Under the pieces are notes generated by a model. That model was not told where the DNA came from. It was given only the letters and a program-made list of their open reading frames with translations, and made no database searches. A stretch of DNA of 23,275 nucleotides, taken from Echinococcus granulosus. Lineage: Eukaryota > Platyhelminthes > Cestoda > Cyclophyllidea > Taeniidae. The translations under genes were made by a program, and so were the position numbers. The first letter of the stretch is position 1, and every line of letters starts with the position of its first letter. This document shows, piece by piece, positions 1 through 13,300 of this stretch. The DNA is taken from NCBI RefSeq assembly GCF_000524195.1, contig NW_020170558.1:50882-74156 (forward strand), written 5' to 3'.

Positions 1-2998
1 GCATCTTCCGAATTTCTCCAGGGCTATTTCTCCGAGTAATGGTTAACACCTCCATGGGAAATAAGAGTCAGTAAAGAAAATGAAGGGCCAAGATAATCAC
101 ATAGGAGGACTTCTTTTATTAACCAATTTGAGTCTTATTAAGCATTTTCAAATTTCCCCAACTAGTGTTACCAAACCACTTATTTTAGGAAGCAAAACTT
201 AGCTTTAGCCACCTTAGTTTAGAATTCTAACTGTAAAAACAGCAATAGAATATGACTAATACCACTTGGCTTCAGCTCATGGGCTTGCGTTAATCACACG
301 ATCAGCAACCATTCATTAATCTCAGTTAATATACAGGTCTGACAAGCCGTTTGGATAACATACACTGCTTAGAAATTGGCAGTTAAACAATGTCTTTTCT
401 GTTCAAATCATAAAGAACGGCAGACTACATACGTTGCAGCAATTGTAAGCTTAACTGGCATTGAACGAACAATCCACAGAGCATAATGGTTAACTTTACG
501 TCTTAGAAACGACATTCCATCACACTCATGTGACTCTACGATTGCGTCACACATATGTGACGCATCTCGTTGAAAAGAAAATAAGTTGGATTGGGAAAAA
601 GAGATAAAAAGCAATTAGTGTCATAAAAAAACAATACAACAGATAAGCCGCGGAAATTGACTTTTCCCCATGACCTCTGGTAGGGAATTCACTAGCTGTT
701 TCGTCTATGCAGCAAACAAAACAAACCTTCAAGGCCTAAATGCTCTGCTTGAACATGCAACCCCTTAGATTTCTTACTGAAATCGAGTTAAAAACAACAA
801 GTCTGAAAAGGGCTCATTCTTTTGTAGCGGGTGGGGAAACACTAGAGCATCAAGAAACATGAGATATTTACTCTCTTCTCTAATCAAAAGATGTGTAAAC
901 ATCGTAACAGATCTGTCTTGTATTGCGTCGGCCCTCATCATTATTCAGTGTATTCTTCCGCCTAGGACACGCGTTCCCTTGTGACACTGGCAACACGTGT
1001 CCTAACTCTAACAATTGATCAAAATCATGAAAACAATCGGTGCAGATGTCATTCAGTAAAACAGTCTTTGACCCTAGAGTAGCCGAATTAATATTAGTTG
1101 TCAAGACTAGGAGAATTCCACTGTTTTAGTGGATTGCTTTCAGTAGGAACAAGCATGTAACAGTTAGAGGTAATGCGTTATTGTTTGTCATTGCAGGCCA
1201 AGCAACCTAAATGCTGAAATATCCTACTCACCCAGATCTGTCTTGGGACATTTTCCAACAGAACTAAAGCCGTCCCAAATTTTTCAGAAGGTGCCTCCTC
1301 CACCCACCAAAGCTACGACGGGATGCTAAAAGCAGTATACCAGGGGGATGCTGTCTCCCTACTCCATGAATAGGATTCGTTAGACTCGCCACATGGGTCA
1401 GTCGTTAAAAGTCACAGTTACAGGCATTCGGAGGGGCGTCAACGAGATCTGCTCATTCAAACCAATATTTACCAATGCAAGGGCACAATACGATCACTCA
1501 AACATCACATTCGTGTGCAGTTTGCAAGCCTGCACACCAATTTCGTTTCATTAAATCTAAATCCACTTAATCACTTAGTCGGTAACTGTTAATGATAACC
1601 AGAACTAGTTACATTTAATTTGAGGTAAAGGCATCTAGCTCCATTTTGGGAGAAGTTTGTTGGAATGCAACAGCATTTCGATTTAGACCGGTGTTGATGA
1701 TGTTTTCAATGGAGTCCTTTGGATCGCCGTTGGTGGAAAATCCAAAAATTTGCTGTTCAGTAATGCAATATTAGACTTTTTATATTCCTGGTACCCAAAG
1801 ATACATGAATAGCAGTATCAGGCGCGTGTATACTCCCTTGTCATTATATAAGTAGTAAAAACCAACCGTTTTTGAAGACGGACAATACCTGTTCGGCTCT
1901 CCAAATACCAGCCTTGGTTCTCCACAATTTCTCTACCTACCTACATATCTTCAATCCCATCAGCTGTTGCACCTATCGGATCTCAAACATCAGGCAGCAT
2001 GTGATGACTAAATGAGAATTTATTCAGGCAAGTACATTTTGGAGCATGTGAAATTTCCAATGACATAGGAAACGATCAACAAAGAGGAGCAGGTATCTTG
2101 ATGCCCTATAAACAAAGACTTTGTTGCAATTTGCTCCTTTGACAGTCTGTAAATGAGGAGATAGTGAGAGGCTCCTGTTAATTAACGTGACGTTTGAGTA
2201 AAAAGTGCTCGAATTCGAAGCTATAGCGGTGATGTGGCTGTCTAAATTAGTGGACAGTTAGTGATGCTACACTTACGCTACCTCTAGCAACCAAATGACT
2301 GGCTGACAGAGAAAAGAGTAAAGAAACAGACGGGAAGATGCAAGGGAGACATAGCAAAATTTGATTTATACTGTCCACTTTACTTTCCGGATTATCAGTT
2401 TGAAAACGTTGAACATTATTATGACAATTCGCAAAGCATGCCGCGTGTAATCACTGGCATTGGAATTTCACCTCACATACATTCCACCTTTCTACTAGAA
2501 CCGTTAAAGTTTACACTGCCGTTATTTGTATCAGAGGAAAGCTGATCAATCACCCTTGTTGGTTGAGTGGCCACAGATCGGTGAGTTGAGATGCACCTAC
2601 TCAAGTTATCCCTTGTTGTCTCACCGAAGTCCTTGGAAAACTGTCAAGAGAAGCCTTTACTGTTAACAATAAATTGATAACTACCCAAATTTGTGAGTTT
2701 GCGCTATATAAGTAGAATAGGATAACACGGGTAGAAGGGCGATTTCCATTTATTAACTTATGGCCGGTCAAATAAAACCGATAAATAAAGGGCCACGACA
2801 TGCTATAAACAAATTCTTTTAATAAGCGAGTGCTTTACTTGCTTATAAGATACTTATCATCATCCAGCACTAAATGCCCCGCAATATGTTTTGACTTTTT
2901 CTTGTCCACTCAAAACTTATCCATAGCAGAACGGCAAAGTTCATATGCGGACGGTTCCACAAATGACCGCATCTAGAATGGTGGAAGGATCTGAGATA
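1..2998. other. No gene recognised
   Basis: Only short open frames (up to 74 codons, e.g. 1104-880 on the - strand) occur, without domains or convincing splice context. Apart from the hairpin at 963-1004 and small CTAC runs near 1935, I see nothing supported. Confidence 0.6.
961..1004 (-). other. Short hairpin, 13-bp arms
   Basis: TAGGACACGCGTT (963-975) and AACACGTGTCCTA (992-1004) are inverted repeats with one mismatch and a 16-nt loop. In a minus-strand transcript the mismatch becomes a G-U wobble, so the 13-bp stem would be complete; in a plus-strand transcript it is C-A. A hairpin of this size is not far from chance in 23 kb. No terminator or miRNA precursor features are clear. Confidence 0.6.
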
Positions 2999-3094
2999 GG
3001 GATGAGAGCTCAATATGGTTGGGAAGGTAATTGACTCCAGTGAATGGATGCATTCAAGGAGTCACGAGTTTAGTGTCAAATCCCAAGATCGCCA
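2999..3094 (+). repeat. tRNA-like head of a decayed SINE-like element (tentative)
   Basis: A block resembling an RNA polymerase III A box (GAGCTCAATATGGTTGGGAA, 3007-3026) is followed about 50 bp later by one resembling a B box (AGTGTCAAATCCC, 3072-3084). It is flanked by ATTGACTCC and GGAGTCAC segments in the positions of tRNA arms. This is the layout of a tRNA-derived SINE head. A proper tRNA fold with intact acceptor and anticodon stems cannot be drawn, so it is not a working tRNA gene. A non-tRNA body could extend to about 3240. Confidence 0.35.
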
Positions 3095-3240
3095 CCGACA
3101 ATTTCTCTTTACACACCTCTCCCCACAAGGACCCGACTATCGACAATAAGGCCTAGGTATTGAGTCCAGTTACATGGTAAAAAGGCGGGGCGCATACACA
3201 TATACACATGTTTGGAGAGTGCCCTAAAATGAGGACGAAA

Positions 3241-5774
3241 ATTGCCGACGGTATCAAAATTTTCCAAAGAAAAATGGCCCTTAGTTATATTGAGATAGCG
3301 AATCCTCTCCCCACTGCCACTACCCCGTTCATCATTTTATGAATACCGCGTCCAGTTCCGGTGTCTCAGTTATTGAATTTCCATGCATTTTGGAATATAC
3401 TCAACCGGGTCGTCAATTATCCTTTTTGGTTATCCTAGTGGATCTGCAGTTTCCTCCTCTATGGAACCGAATTCGGTGAAGGGGACATGTGCTAGCCACC
3501 ACGCATGTCCATAGTTGGTCGTAGAACCACTGGCTTAGAAGCAACAAAAGATCTCCTGTAATGTAATAAAATAATTAAGCCCTGAAGTGATCAGCAGTCA
3601 GAAATTCGCTGACACATCCACCTACCTACCCACCTCCTGCACCACGGCCATGTGACAAACCCAGCCACAGGCCTCGGTCCAGCAATAAACTTCTTGGCAT
3701 CAACTCGCAGACGACCGTTAAAACACACAAACAGGCAAATCCCGAAAGTACACAAATGTATGTGGGATAAACTGGAAATACTAGAATGCAGAGAATCAAG
3801 CTAGGCATGAAGTCATTAAACATTTTCAGCTACTTTTACAAATTTATCAGGACTGAGCATCAAGTCATCACATTTACTGAAGCGCACATTCACGTAGACG
3901 TCATGAAAAATGCCTCTTGGGAAAAGCCACCTATGCGGTTAGTGCGGTAGAGCTTCCAATCTTTTGCCAGGTGAATTAAACCAGTTGCAAAAGGATATGG
4001 TACCGCGAAAAATAGTAGTCAAACGATTGTTGTCCGCTTCACACTGAATATTTCTAATGCAACTATGAACAAGAACAATGTTAGACTGACTATTAGACGC
4101 GACACTAAGGGAAGGTCAAAACAACACCGATTACTGAAGTTTCAGCTTGTGGTGTGGAATTCAATAACCAATCGGAGTTCGAAGTCTCCCATATGCATGA
4201 TAAATTCTATAAATTCTACTCCAAGCTAGACTAGTCTATTTGTGAGCATCGACTTCTTGCTGTTCAGTTCAGAGGGTCTTCTTGAACTCAATATATCTGA
4301 CTTGGAGTGATTTGCCTTCAGAATCGCACCAACACCAACCATTTCTGGATGGTATGTTCACCTACTGTGCCTTTTTCAAACTCTGCTACTTCTACGATAC
4401 ACCTCTGCCGCTTTGAAATCAAGCTTTATTTGCTTTTTGAAGCAGACGCGTTCCTTTTGCATCCAACAGGTGTTGTAAAAATCTAATGATTTGAGATCCC
4501 AGACTAACAGGTGAATATTGCAGGCATCAGAGAGCGCGATAAAGGCTGCCGCTGGAATGTGTAATCATAAACCCCAAAAGACTAGATAGTTTGGCAATAC
4601 AGGTGCGACAAAAACGGAAGCATGGAAATAAAAGAGCTTTTAAATTTTAAATCAAACATATTTTAACTGTGCTAGCCTCAAATCTTTGCCTCGCTCGGAA
4701 TAAAAGGCCGGTTGTGAATGCGTCATGTAGATGGAATAAACCGCTTGAATATAATTAACTATTTATCATGTATGTTATCCAATTCAATCCATCGGTGCAT
4801 CCGATGTAATCTATCCGAAAACGTCGTTGTACTGTTACCTCATACGTGGTTGAACTAGCTTCCTGCTTAACGTCTAAATGAACGGTATGTTGTAAGCACT
4901 TTGATAGGTGCTTTCAGTAAACCATTCAAGTATACAAAAGTACAGCAGAGAAAACTAACCGAATGTGACGATTTATGCGAAATCCTCTGTATAATTCGCC
5001 GGCTTAGAGGCATTTAGCGCGTATACTGGAGAAGCGTATTTTGTTACGACGATCATGGCCTTGAAAGCAACGGTCAAGTTAAGAGGTTAAGCTCTAATGA
5101 ACAATTCGAGGGTAGGATTCTGGCATTGGGTAAACGGCACTAATTAAAAACCAAAACCTGCATACCGGTGTTCCAGTTCCATTGAATGTAGAAGTAAGCT
5201 TGGCTTCTGTCATGTTGAGAGCATCAATGAAAAATGGCTGATTTGGATTCCGAATCAAATTACTTACATGATTATAAAGTTAAAGGTGCATTTAATAATA
5301 TAAGTTATGGGAAGCCTCAGAATTTCTGAGCTGCTTCAATTTACTTTTTGTGGAATGTGTCCACACGTTGTTTGGGAACACAGCAATTGATACAGCAATT
5401 ACGGACTTCCTTTGTGGTATAAACGTAATCCAACTTAAATCTTCCGAAATTTTTCCTGTCAACGTCACCACCGCGTGATATGGACGCACTATAATAATTT
5501 ATGAAAAGATCTTTTAATGCAAACGATTTTACTGGTACTCCAATTTAGACTGAATTTCGATCCAAACTGTACAGTTTAAAATAAAATGCTAAAATAAATT
5601 GCTTAAAATACCTACAGAGAAGGAATAAAGAATTTTGGAGCACCTACCTTGAATATATGCGCAGGTGAAGTAGCTGGTTGTGCAAACGCCATTTGTTATT
5701 GGGAAGCTGCGATTGTTAATAACAACAGCCTACAATAATATAAGGGGAAATTATCCTTTTAAGAGTAGTTATGA
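3241..5774. other. No gene recognised
   Basis: This is AT-rich, unique-looking sequence with open frames of at most 65 codons, none with recognisable motifs. A 16-bp GGAGTTCGAAGTCTCC palindrome-like site near 4173 recalls a tRNA T-arm but has no accompanying A box or arms. Confidence 0.6.
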
Positions 5775-5890
5775 TACAGTAGAACCACGTTTTACCTTAT
5801 ACACATCAGGTAGAACAGACTGGAGCGTAAAGCTGCTGTTTATCGGACCTCTGATTATCCTTGTGTCATCTTCGATCGAGCCGATTTGTG
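5775..5890 (+). mobile_element. Possible terminus of a pogo/Tigger-like DNA transposon or MITE
   Basis: TACAGTAGAACC at 5775 matches the start of pogo/Tigger-type terminal repeats (TA target plus CAGTAGAACC). About 50-70 bp further on, a TTATCGGACCTCTGATTATCC stretch (in two overlapping halves) echoes the repeated 'ATTATCCGGACCTC'-like motif of those termini. No inverted copy (GGTTCTACTGTA) is found downstream and no transposase is seen, so this is at most one end or a truncated copy. The + strand is also open for 80 codons across this stretch (5680-5922), which I take as incidental. Confidence 0.35.
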
Positions 5891-8800
5891 CGTCTACAAT
5901 TAAAAAGAAACGGGAAAAGTAGTGACATATGTGAAATTTGACTTTATACAAATGGCTAAACTTTGATGAAAGGCATATACGTGTGTTTTTCTTCTTTTCC
6001 TTTCCAAAATTCTTTTTAAAAGTACACCACATTTAAGTTACCTTTATAATATCTTGCTAATGAACAAATGCAATAAGTAAAAACTTATTTCTAACACCCT
6101 TTGTGAAGTTTCAAATTCACAGGCTTCCACTGATTGATGATCGGAGTGAAGTGCGGATGAAGCAAATAACCTTGTCGAGAGAGAATATGTGCAAGTAGGC
6201 ATGAAAAGAGCAGATGCATCAAGTTTATTCTAAGCAGCATAAGTCCCTTACTAGAATCCACGCAGAGAGAGACAATTACGAAAAATGCAACAACTCTTAG
6301 CATAACTAAAGCGATTGGCGTGCTTGATCGGAAATCCTACATTATAAGGGGTTCTGGTGCTGTCTCCAGACTTGTCTGTGCTCATTGGTCCAGCCTGCCT
6401 GATCTCTCGGTGGAGATTGGTGCCTCCATTGTGGATGCAATATAGTCCCACTTAAAGATCAGCTCATGATGCAACAACTTTGAAGAGCTCTAAATTAAAG
6501 TTTGGTTTCAAATTCTAATGAAATTGCCGGTAGCATCTTATTCGAGAATGTTGCATGGGGAAGCTAAAGGACATTTATTTTTTGCCTCAGCATTGTCAAA
6601 TTTGCCAAATGAGTTTGTGCAAAGGGCTTCTTAAAATACACTTTACTCACTGCAGCGAGAACTAACAAAATATATCATTATTTTCCTACAAGGCACTGCC
6701 TTGGCAACACCAAACCCATTAAAGCTCTGCGCCACCGAAACCAAATGGCTTAATACTGGCCAGCTAACACCATTTCTGTTTTAACATTATTCTTTTCAAG
6801 GATTTTATTTTTCCAGTCTGATTTTCATACCACTTTCTGCCATTAAGTCAATATGAGACAAGATGAGGATAACGATGAGGACAAGCCAGTGCTGCCAGTC
6901 CTTGCCCTAGCTTCCACTCTCACTCCCATTATATATGGCGAAGCTCTTATGGAGAGTTTATTTGCGCAGCTGCATGGGGTGGTGATGTATTGCACCCCAT
7001 TTTGTAAAAACCGAACCTTCCTTCATCCCAGAGGTTGTATTGACTAGTTCTTCTCCATTCCTATTATACCCTTCACAGGTTTTAGTTGTGTTACGTTCCA
7101 CCTTTTCGTGCAGGATGATATTGTGTCAAGTAGCCTTATCTCAGCCGCAGTCGTTCGGTCCATAAATGAATGAGTAAATGTAGCTAACAATTTTGCCTCT
7201 ATTTCACCAATTCCATCCTAGCTCAATCTTATGGGGATAAATGATTACGGGCAGCACCAGCGTGTACCAATCTTTTGCGCAAGGTATTGGCTATATGTTT
7301 TCGTAGAGGATCTACCGAGTTTCTTGTCAGTTGAATAACAAGCCAATGATGCGGAGCTCTCTTACCCTACTTACTTTACTAATCCTGCTAACCTGCTCTA
7401 TATTTACTCAAAAGTCTATAGAATCCTTAACTAGCACTCATTTTTTCGTTGCATAAACAAGTGAATAGGTTATAATTCTTGGGGTCTTTATACAAATATT
7501 TTTCGCTAAAATGAACTCTTTTGATGGTGTCACCTTATCACGGTAAAAACAGAACCTCTATCGCATTTTACATCTTTCTATTGGTGGGAACTTATTGTCT
7601 CTTAGAGAAGGTGGTCAGTTAACTGATATAGGGGTTATCAGCTAGACAGACGTCAGAGGATAGAGGATGGAAGAAGCAGCCTTTGCCTTCATATTTTAAA
7701 GTACATCCAATCAGGACAAACGTTCATCAAAGGTTTTAGGATTAAGATAATTTCTTTGAACAAGAGCTGTCCCTATCCCTACAATGTACTCTGTCTGCGG
7801 AATCCAGGGATGTAGAGGATTTATTCATATATATTGCCATTGCATGACCACACTTTAGGTTAACTCGATGACAAACTTGATAATTTTTTTACCACCCAAA
7901 AAAAATTCATAATTCCGACCTTTTAGTCTGTAAATAATCTAATTAATTCTGCAAAATCTAAACATTCTTTCCATTTTGCATGCAAATTATTAAACAGATA
8001 GTCTCTTAGATCTTTTGAATTAATTCTTCTTTGGTATGCGCTATACTTTCCTCACCTCTTTTTAACTGCTAAACATTTCTATTGCGAAATCATGCCACTC
8101 AGGGTTACTCTCTTATCGCGCGGTAATCATATGCAGAATGGTGCGATACCTGCAAAGGTCGTCTTGGGGCATTAAACTACTTGAAAACCAGAGTAAATAA
8201 ATCTTCTCTCCTTTTCAAATTTGCCTCTCCTTCTACCATTTGTCAATGAAAAAGTCACCTCTCTGTGAGGTAGACTTAACATTTTTATTCAGGGAAGGCG
8301 CCAGTTATTGCCAAATTAATCACTTGGGGTTTATCATTTGACACCACGTAATGAGCAGCCATATTTTAGGGTTGTGGGTCCAATAGCCTATGAGTGACTT
8401 TCAGGTTAAGCGTCTCAGTGATTCTGCAAACCTCTTGGAGAGCTATTAATGTTTGCAAGAAAGAAGAGTCCCTAGTTGCTTACAATCCACTGAGTCTATG
8501 TGTGGCTTACAGTTCGGTTCCATTCGCCTTAACAGGCAGGGTGGATTGGTGGCGACGTAAGCAGAAAGCTGAAATAAGTAGCAAAATGGAGGTAGAATAA
8601 AATGGAGGATGAGAAGTTGTTAGATTCTATCCGGTAAAAGCGTTGCCTTTCAGTAATATCGATCCTGCGCTTTTTTAGGATTTATAGGTAATTTTTAAGC
8701 AAGAGGCAATGCACCAGACAGAGAATTAGTTACATTCCTTATCATTACGTTTTTATGTTAAGAATGAGGAGTGAATGGCACTATAATTCGTCACCGTTCC

Positions 8801-9524
8801 ATCCCCAGATTGTTCTGTATAATACTCACTCACCTTTTTAGGACTGTGTTTACTTGACCGATCTAAACCTTGCAAAACATCCAATTTTAATTTGTTTCCT
8901 GCCAAATATCCTAGCCAGTATTTCTAAATAGAAGCAGCGGCCACTGTAAGAGTTGTTATTTGCCAACTAATTGGCAGTGGTATTCAAGAATACAGGTTCC
9001 ATTATTGGGCGAACTTCTAAATGTAGGCTAGACTATTCCCAGAATCAAAGCACCCGGTTTTGTCACGATAATTTTGTAGTAATTCTAGCACTATATAGGC
9101 AAAATCAGTGGTAAGGTATGGTACTTCTAAAATATACCCATGTATGCATTATGAATGGGGTGTGTTGCCAAAAAACTCAACTTACTAACAAACAAAACCT
9201 TAAGCGCAGCTTTGGATTAAAGGCATTTCTGCATTGAACACTGACAATTAAAAAAATAATGACATAAAAGGCAAAAGTTTTGTGAAAACATGTTGTTACT
9301 TTAATAATATCAAACATAATAAGCTTATGAACACCTGTCCTAAACCTTGTTGCAATTAATTAATAGATGCATGTTACGAATTCTCCTCTACTTTATCCAC
9401 GACATTTGACTCACACCCACTCTCACAACACCCGCACGGTCACAATATACGACCATGTCGGAAAATTACAGGCTAAGCAAAAGCATATCTCTTCATTAAA
9501 CTCGCTTTCAATCTATGCTGGTAC
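5891..9524. other. No gene recognised
   Basis: Open frames reach 60-87 codons on either strand without motifs. Short homopolymer runs (for example near 5985-6020 and 7885-7905) are present. No repeat family is identified. Confidence 0.6.
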
Positions 9525-9855
9525 CCCACAATAAGTCGTCTCCCTAATTCCAACACTGGCATCCTCCAACAGCATTCGCTGCATGCCTATGTAAGCAGGA
9601 CTAAATGACTATCTGACTGACTGTTGCCAGTAAATTGACCAAGGCGTAAAAATAAAGAGAAATGTGAATGAGGGAATTGCTCAAACAAGCCAAATCACCG
9701 ACCGCATATATACTTCCAGCTTGCTGTTCAATCACTGACGCTAAGAAAACATCCAAATTTATAATTGCGCAACTTGGATGCACCGGAAGCAAGCCAGTCG
9801 GATGAGAAACCTGCGTCCCAAAAGTAGGTGCAGATGTGTGAGGCATCACCTGTTC
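9525..9855 (+). repeat. Dispersed repeat module X, copy 1
   Basis: This segment aligns in the same orientation with 14165-14495. Anchors are a shared TGCAT...CCT block, then TGACTGACTGTT (9613 and 14252 regions), CCAAG, CACCG, CTTCCAGC, AAACAT(C/T)CAA and CAAG(C/T)CAGTCG, in order and at nearly constant spacing. Overall identity is roughly two thirds by eye. The minus strand is open for 82 codons (9849-9601). The aligned minus-strand frame is also open in copy 2, with shared residues ACL, IH and TVSQ and one codon of length difference. That suggests, but does not prove, coding ancestry. I do not recognise the family. Confidence 0.7.
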
Positions 9856-9924
9856 TACAGCCCAAACTCAATTAAAGAGCTAGTTTTGTGGTGGGATATG
9901 TCTCCACTGCGGCCATAATTTTCC

Positions 9925-10375
9925 TATGAAGCCTTGAACGTGGTGACACGTTGTGGCCGTGCGGCTGATGTGAGAGTGCGGTTATTAATATTGTTTCAGA
10001 ATGTACTGCCTTTAAGGGAAATCTAACGTTCAACGCAGTCTTCTATTTGCATTCTAGCGTTATCACCGGGAAAAAGACCTCCTCCACCAAAGCCCAGTGT
10101 AAGCAGTTAATTTGTGAATGGGTGTGTCGTGGCGCATAATATAGTCGTGGTACTGTAGAGCAGGCGCCACTGACTTTGATGGCATTACAATTCTCTGTGA
10201 AGTAGAGAAGATTATACTTAAACAACTTCAGGTCATTTGACACATGTGGATCAAGTGCTTCCAGCTTGTGGCATGAGGCGACTAGATGCAAGGAAATGTA
10301 TAAGCAGCGATGCTTATAGGCCAGGGCAGACATTGGGGCCTACGCATAGTGCTAGGCATTTTTCAATCACTTGAC
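9925..10375 (-). repeat. Dispersed repeat module Y, copy 1
   Basis: Read on the minus strand, this segment matches the plus strand of 13700-14160 along its whole length with few gaps, about 75% identity in the parts counted. Strong blocks include GTGCTAGGC/CCAGCACTGCC, GCATTTCCTTGC, the GTCAGTGG block, AGAGGTCTTT/GGAGGTCTTT, GCAGTACATTC and CCGCACTCTCACAT. The minus strand is open for 96 codons (10333-10043), but the frame that is best conserved between the copies changes along the module, so a relic is more likely than a working gene. It is separated from module X copy 1 by about 70-90 bp. Confidence 0.75.
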
Positions 10376-13300
10376 ACTGTACATCCAACTGCACCACTTC
10401 AACACTTCAGCGTTATTAGTCAAAGGCTTCAGAAAAACAGCTCTTATGTATATATCCTCATGCCTTCTGGCCTTACTCGAAGAACCCTACAGTGTTGAAG
10501 TTGCTAATCTGTTGCTCATTGCCCACTGCCTGATGCAATATATAGTCCATATAAATTGCAAATAGAATAACCAAATTTAACAATGTAACATTGAAATATA
10601 CGCTTTTGATGATTTTAGGCTTCAACACTCAGCGACAAAAAGCAAATGTCCCCCTACAGGATTATTTGAGTCAAATCGGAAGATTTGTGAACGCTCACGT
10701 AAGACAATATCCACGGATCAACATGGTTCCATTAAGGCTCTTTGCACACCTGACAACGTTGGCCACTTTTCCAAACAGGACCTAGAACATAACGACATGC
10801 CCTGCAGCGAAAAGTAACACTGCTGCAGCTGAACACACAGTTTATTTGGTTCAACTTTCCAATGAATATTCAAATCACTGGTTATGTACCATCCACACCT
10901 CTCTCTCTCCCATGCATCACCTACTGCATGCGTCCACATTTCCAACCTGACATACAGCAGTACTCCTACAACCTCGCTGTGAGTGTTTGGCATGCATTTC
11001 AAATACCCGAATGCTGCTCTCCTACACACTCATGGTGCGAAATGACTGTTGTTAATAAATCCAACCCCTACATTATCAAAGGCAAAAGAAGCCATTCGTC
11101 TAAAAAAATTATTAATAACAAAGTATGTACTGATAGAACACTGATAATAAAACTGGATTATTTTTTAGTGCATTAGAGAGCTACTGAGTAAATACTGAGC
11201 TGTGCTGCTTCTATACCATAGAAGTGGCATTGGTGGCTCTAAGGATGGGGGTTTAGAGGCCGATGATGTGCTCATCCCACATTTTGTAGTCATTCCACCA
11301 TGATCAACATATCTTCACAGGGAGGAATCCACCATTCACAATGATTCACATACGTTTTCTACGAAGCTGCATATTTCCAATCTCAATTTCACCGAATCCA
11401 GTTCTATATTTGCAGCGAGTAATTCACAGTCACCATTTTCAACAATTCCGCACCCTCATACAACACAAATTTGGATTCAGGCACCTTGATATCTTTGGTA
11501 GGATATGTTGTTTGTGTTTTAAAGCATATCCTTCACAAATCCTTTAGTAAGGCTTTATGCTGCAAAGACCCGTTAATGTGGCAGAGGGGACATTCCAAAT
11601 GGCGCAATGCCTCTTCCATTTCACGATATCAACGAGGCACGGATTCTGACAAGCATTTGAGTAAGCGTGGAATATCTAAGCCTCATGGCTATTGCCTGAA
11701 TGAGGCTTGTTAGTGAAGATGATGCTAAAATGCCTGTATCCATGTTTGCATAATATGAAGGTGGAGAATTGCTGCAAGCGGTGATCTCAATTACCCGCGG
11801 ATCAGAAGGAGTGGTAATCAACAGCACTACGATTGCAAATACATGGCTTCGTAGAAAACATTCTTGGATAATTGCAACTGATGAACGCATCAATAGGAAA
11901 AAGTGTTGGCAAAAGAGGAGGTGGCCACTGAGGTGGGATGAATAAAGGATGAGATCCATAATTTGTGACTTCGAAGCCAGCATCATCACCATTGTTGCCA
12001 TGTGGAAGAGGCACGAAAGTCCAAGCTAGGAGAGGTTATCATCAGACCCTCTTTGACGCCAAAGATTGCAAAGTAAATGCAGCACCCACACATGGTGAAG
12101 TAGGGTTAGAAAGGTTACCAAAAGAACAACGCTGATGTGAGCGAACTAAGTTTGTGACGAACTTGATTATTTATAGGCCTAAGTGAACAGCGGTTACCTA
12201 TGAAGTAATGCTGCTTAGTGTTCAATCGCATGACATCGCTTCAAATTATTCTGATGCCTTTTCTACATTTAGAAAATACTAAAATCACGCCTCATTCATG
12301 GGGCATTTTTTATGCTTGAATGTGAGTGTAGGTAGCTGCACTAATGCAGATGCAAAATTGGAATTGCATTTACCAGGATGCTTCATTCGCAATGCATTGT
12401 ATCAATAAAGCGAACACAGTAGGTCATGTAAGGCTTTAATTCGGTTTTGCCTGACTAACCCAAGAAGCCTTCACAGGTAATGTCTGCTCAGTGGTCGAAT
12501 ATTATCGGTGTTATTTCCTGATAGGGTGACTGATTGTAAGCGTGGACAGTATAAAACAGGTGAACAACAGTTGACTACCAAATTAGGCGGAGATCCTGCT
12601 TTTGCATACAATCTTGAGTGGGAAGGCCATCCTGAATACGTTTTACCGACTAACTCACTTTCTATACGTTGGATCACGTAAAACGATTTCGGTTTTTTCA
12701 GTGCCAGCCTTATTATGTGCAAGTCAATAAATTCCAGTGACATTACTTTGTTAATGCAGGCATCATGTTTCCTTACATGCTTGTGACCCTTACCAACACG
12801 CCTTACATCCCAATGTCTAATGCCTCGATAACTTCAATTTTATTCACTTACACCACTTGTTTTTTGTAAAAAACAGGCATTCAGAACAACAAGGTTATGG
12901 TAGAGTAAAAGCCGCACCAAAAAGTAACAAATGCAATTGCAAGTGTGGTTATAAACCCGCCTTGCATTTTTGAATTAATATGGCATTGGAGGTGACTTGA
13001 TCCTGCGCCAACACTATGCACCGATCACAGCATGGAATGTGCATGTACTGGTCATGGGGCCAACGACCAACTAGCGGAGTAGCACCAGTGTGTCGGTGAC
13101 GAGATGGTAGCGTTTCGCGCAATGGTAAAATGATGCGTTACAGGACGTGAGGGATAAGAATTTTACAGGAATAGGCAAAACGTTGCATGGCAGGGCAAGT
13201 AGTGCACAAGGGATGAGATTGATTCATTCTCATTACAACATAGCCAACTCCGAGCGTAACGTGTACAGGCCGCTTAAAAAATACATTTCTACTTGATTTT

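Noticed and set aside
3466..3477. Perfect 12-bp palindrome ACCGAATTCGGT
   Set aside because: Several such palindromes are expected by chance in this much sequence.
4165..4192. tRNA T-arm-like sequence GGAGTTCGAAGTCTCC
   Set aside because: No A box, acceptor stem or anticodon arm can be found at the right distance.
7543..7575. ACAGAACCTCTATCGC, faintly like a second pogo/Tigger end
   Set aside because: Too few matching bases, lacks the CAGTAGAACC start, and is not inverted relative to 5775.
11621..12001. 126-codon minus-strand frame with hydrophobic stretches
   Set aside because: No family resemblance, no splice or promoter context, and another minus-strand frame overlaps it; probably chance.
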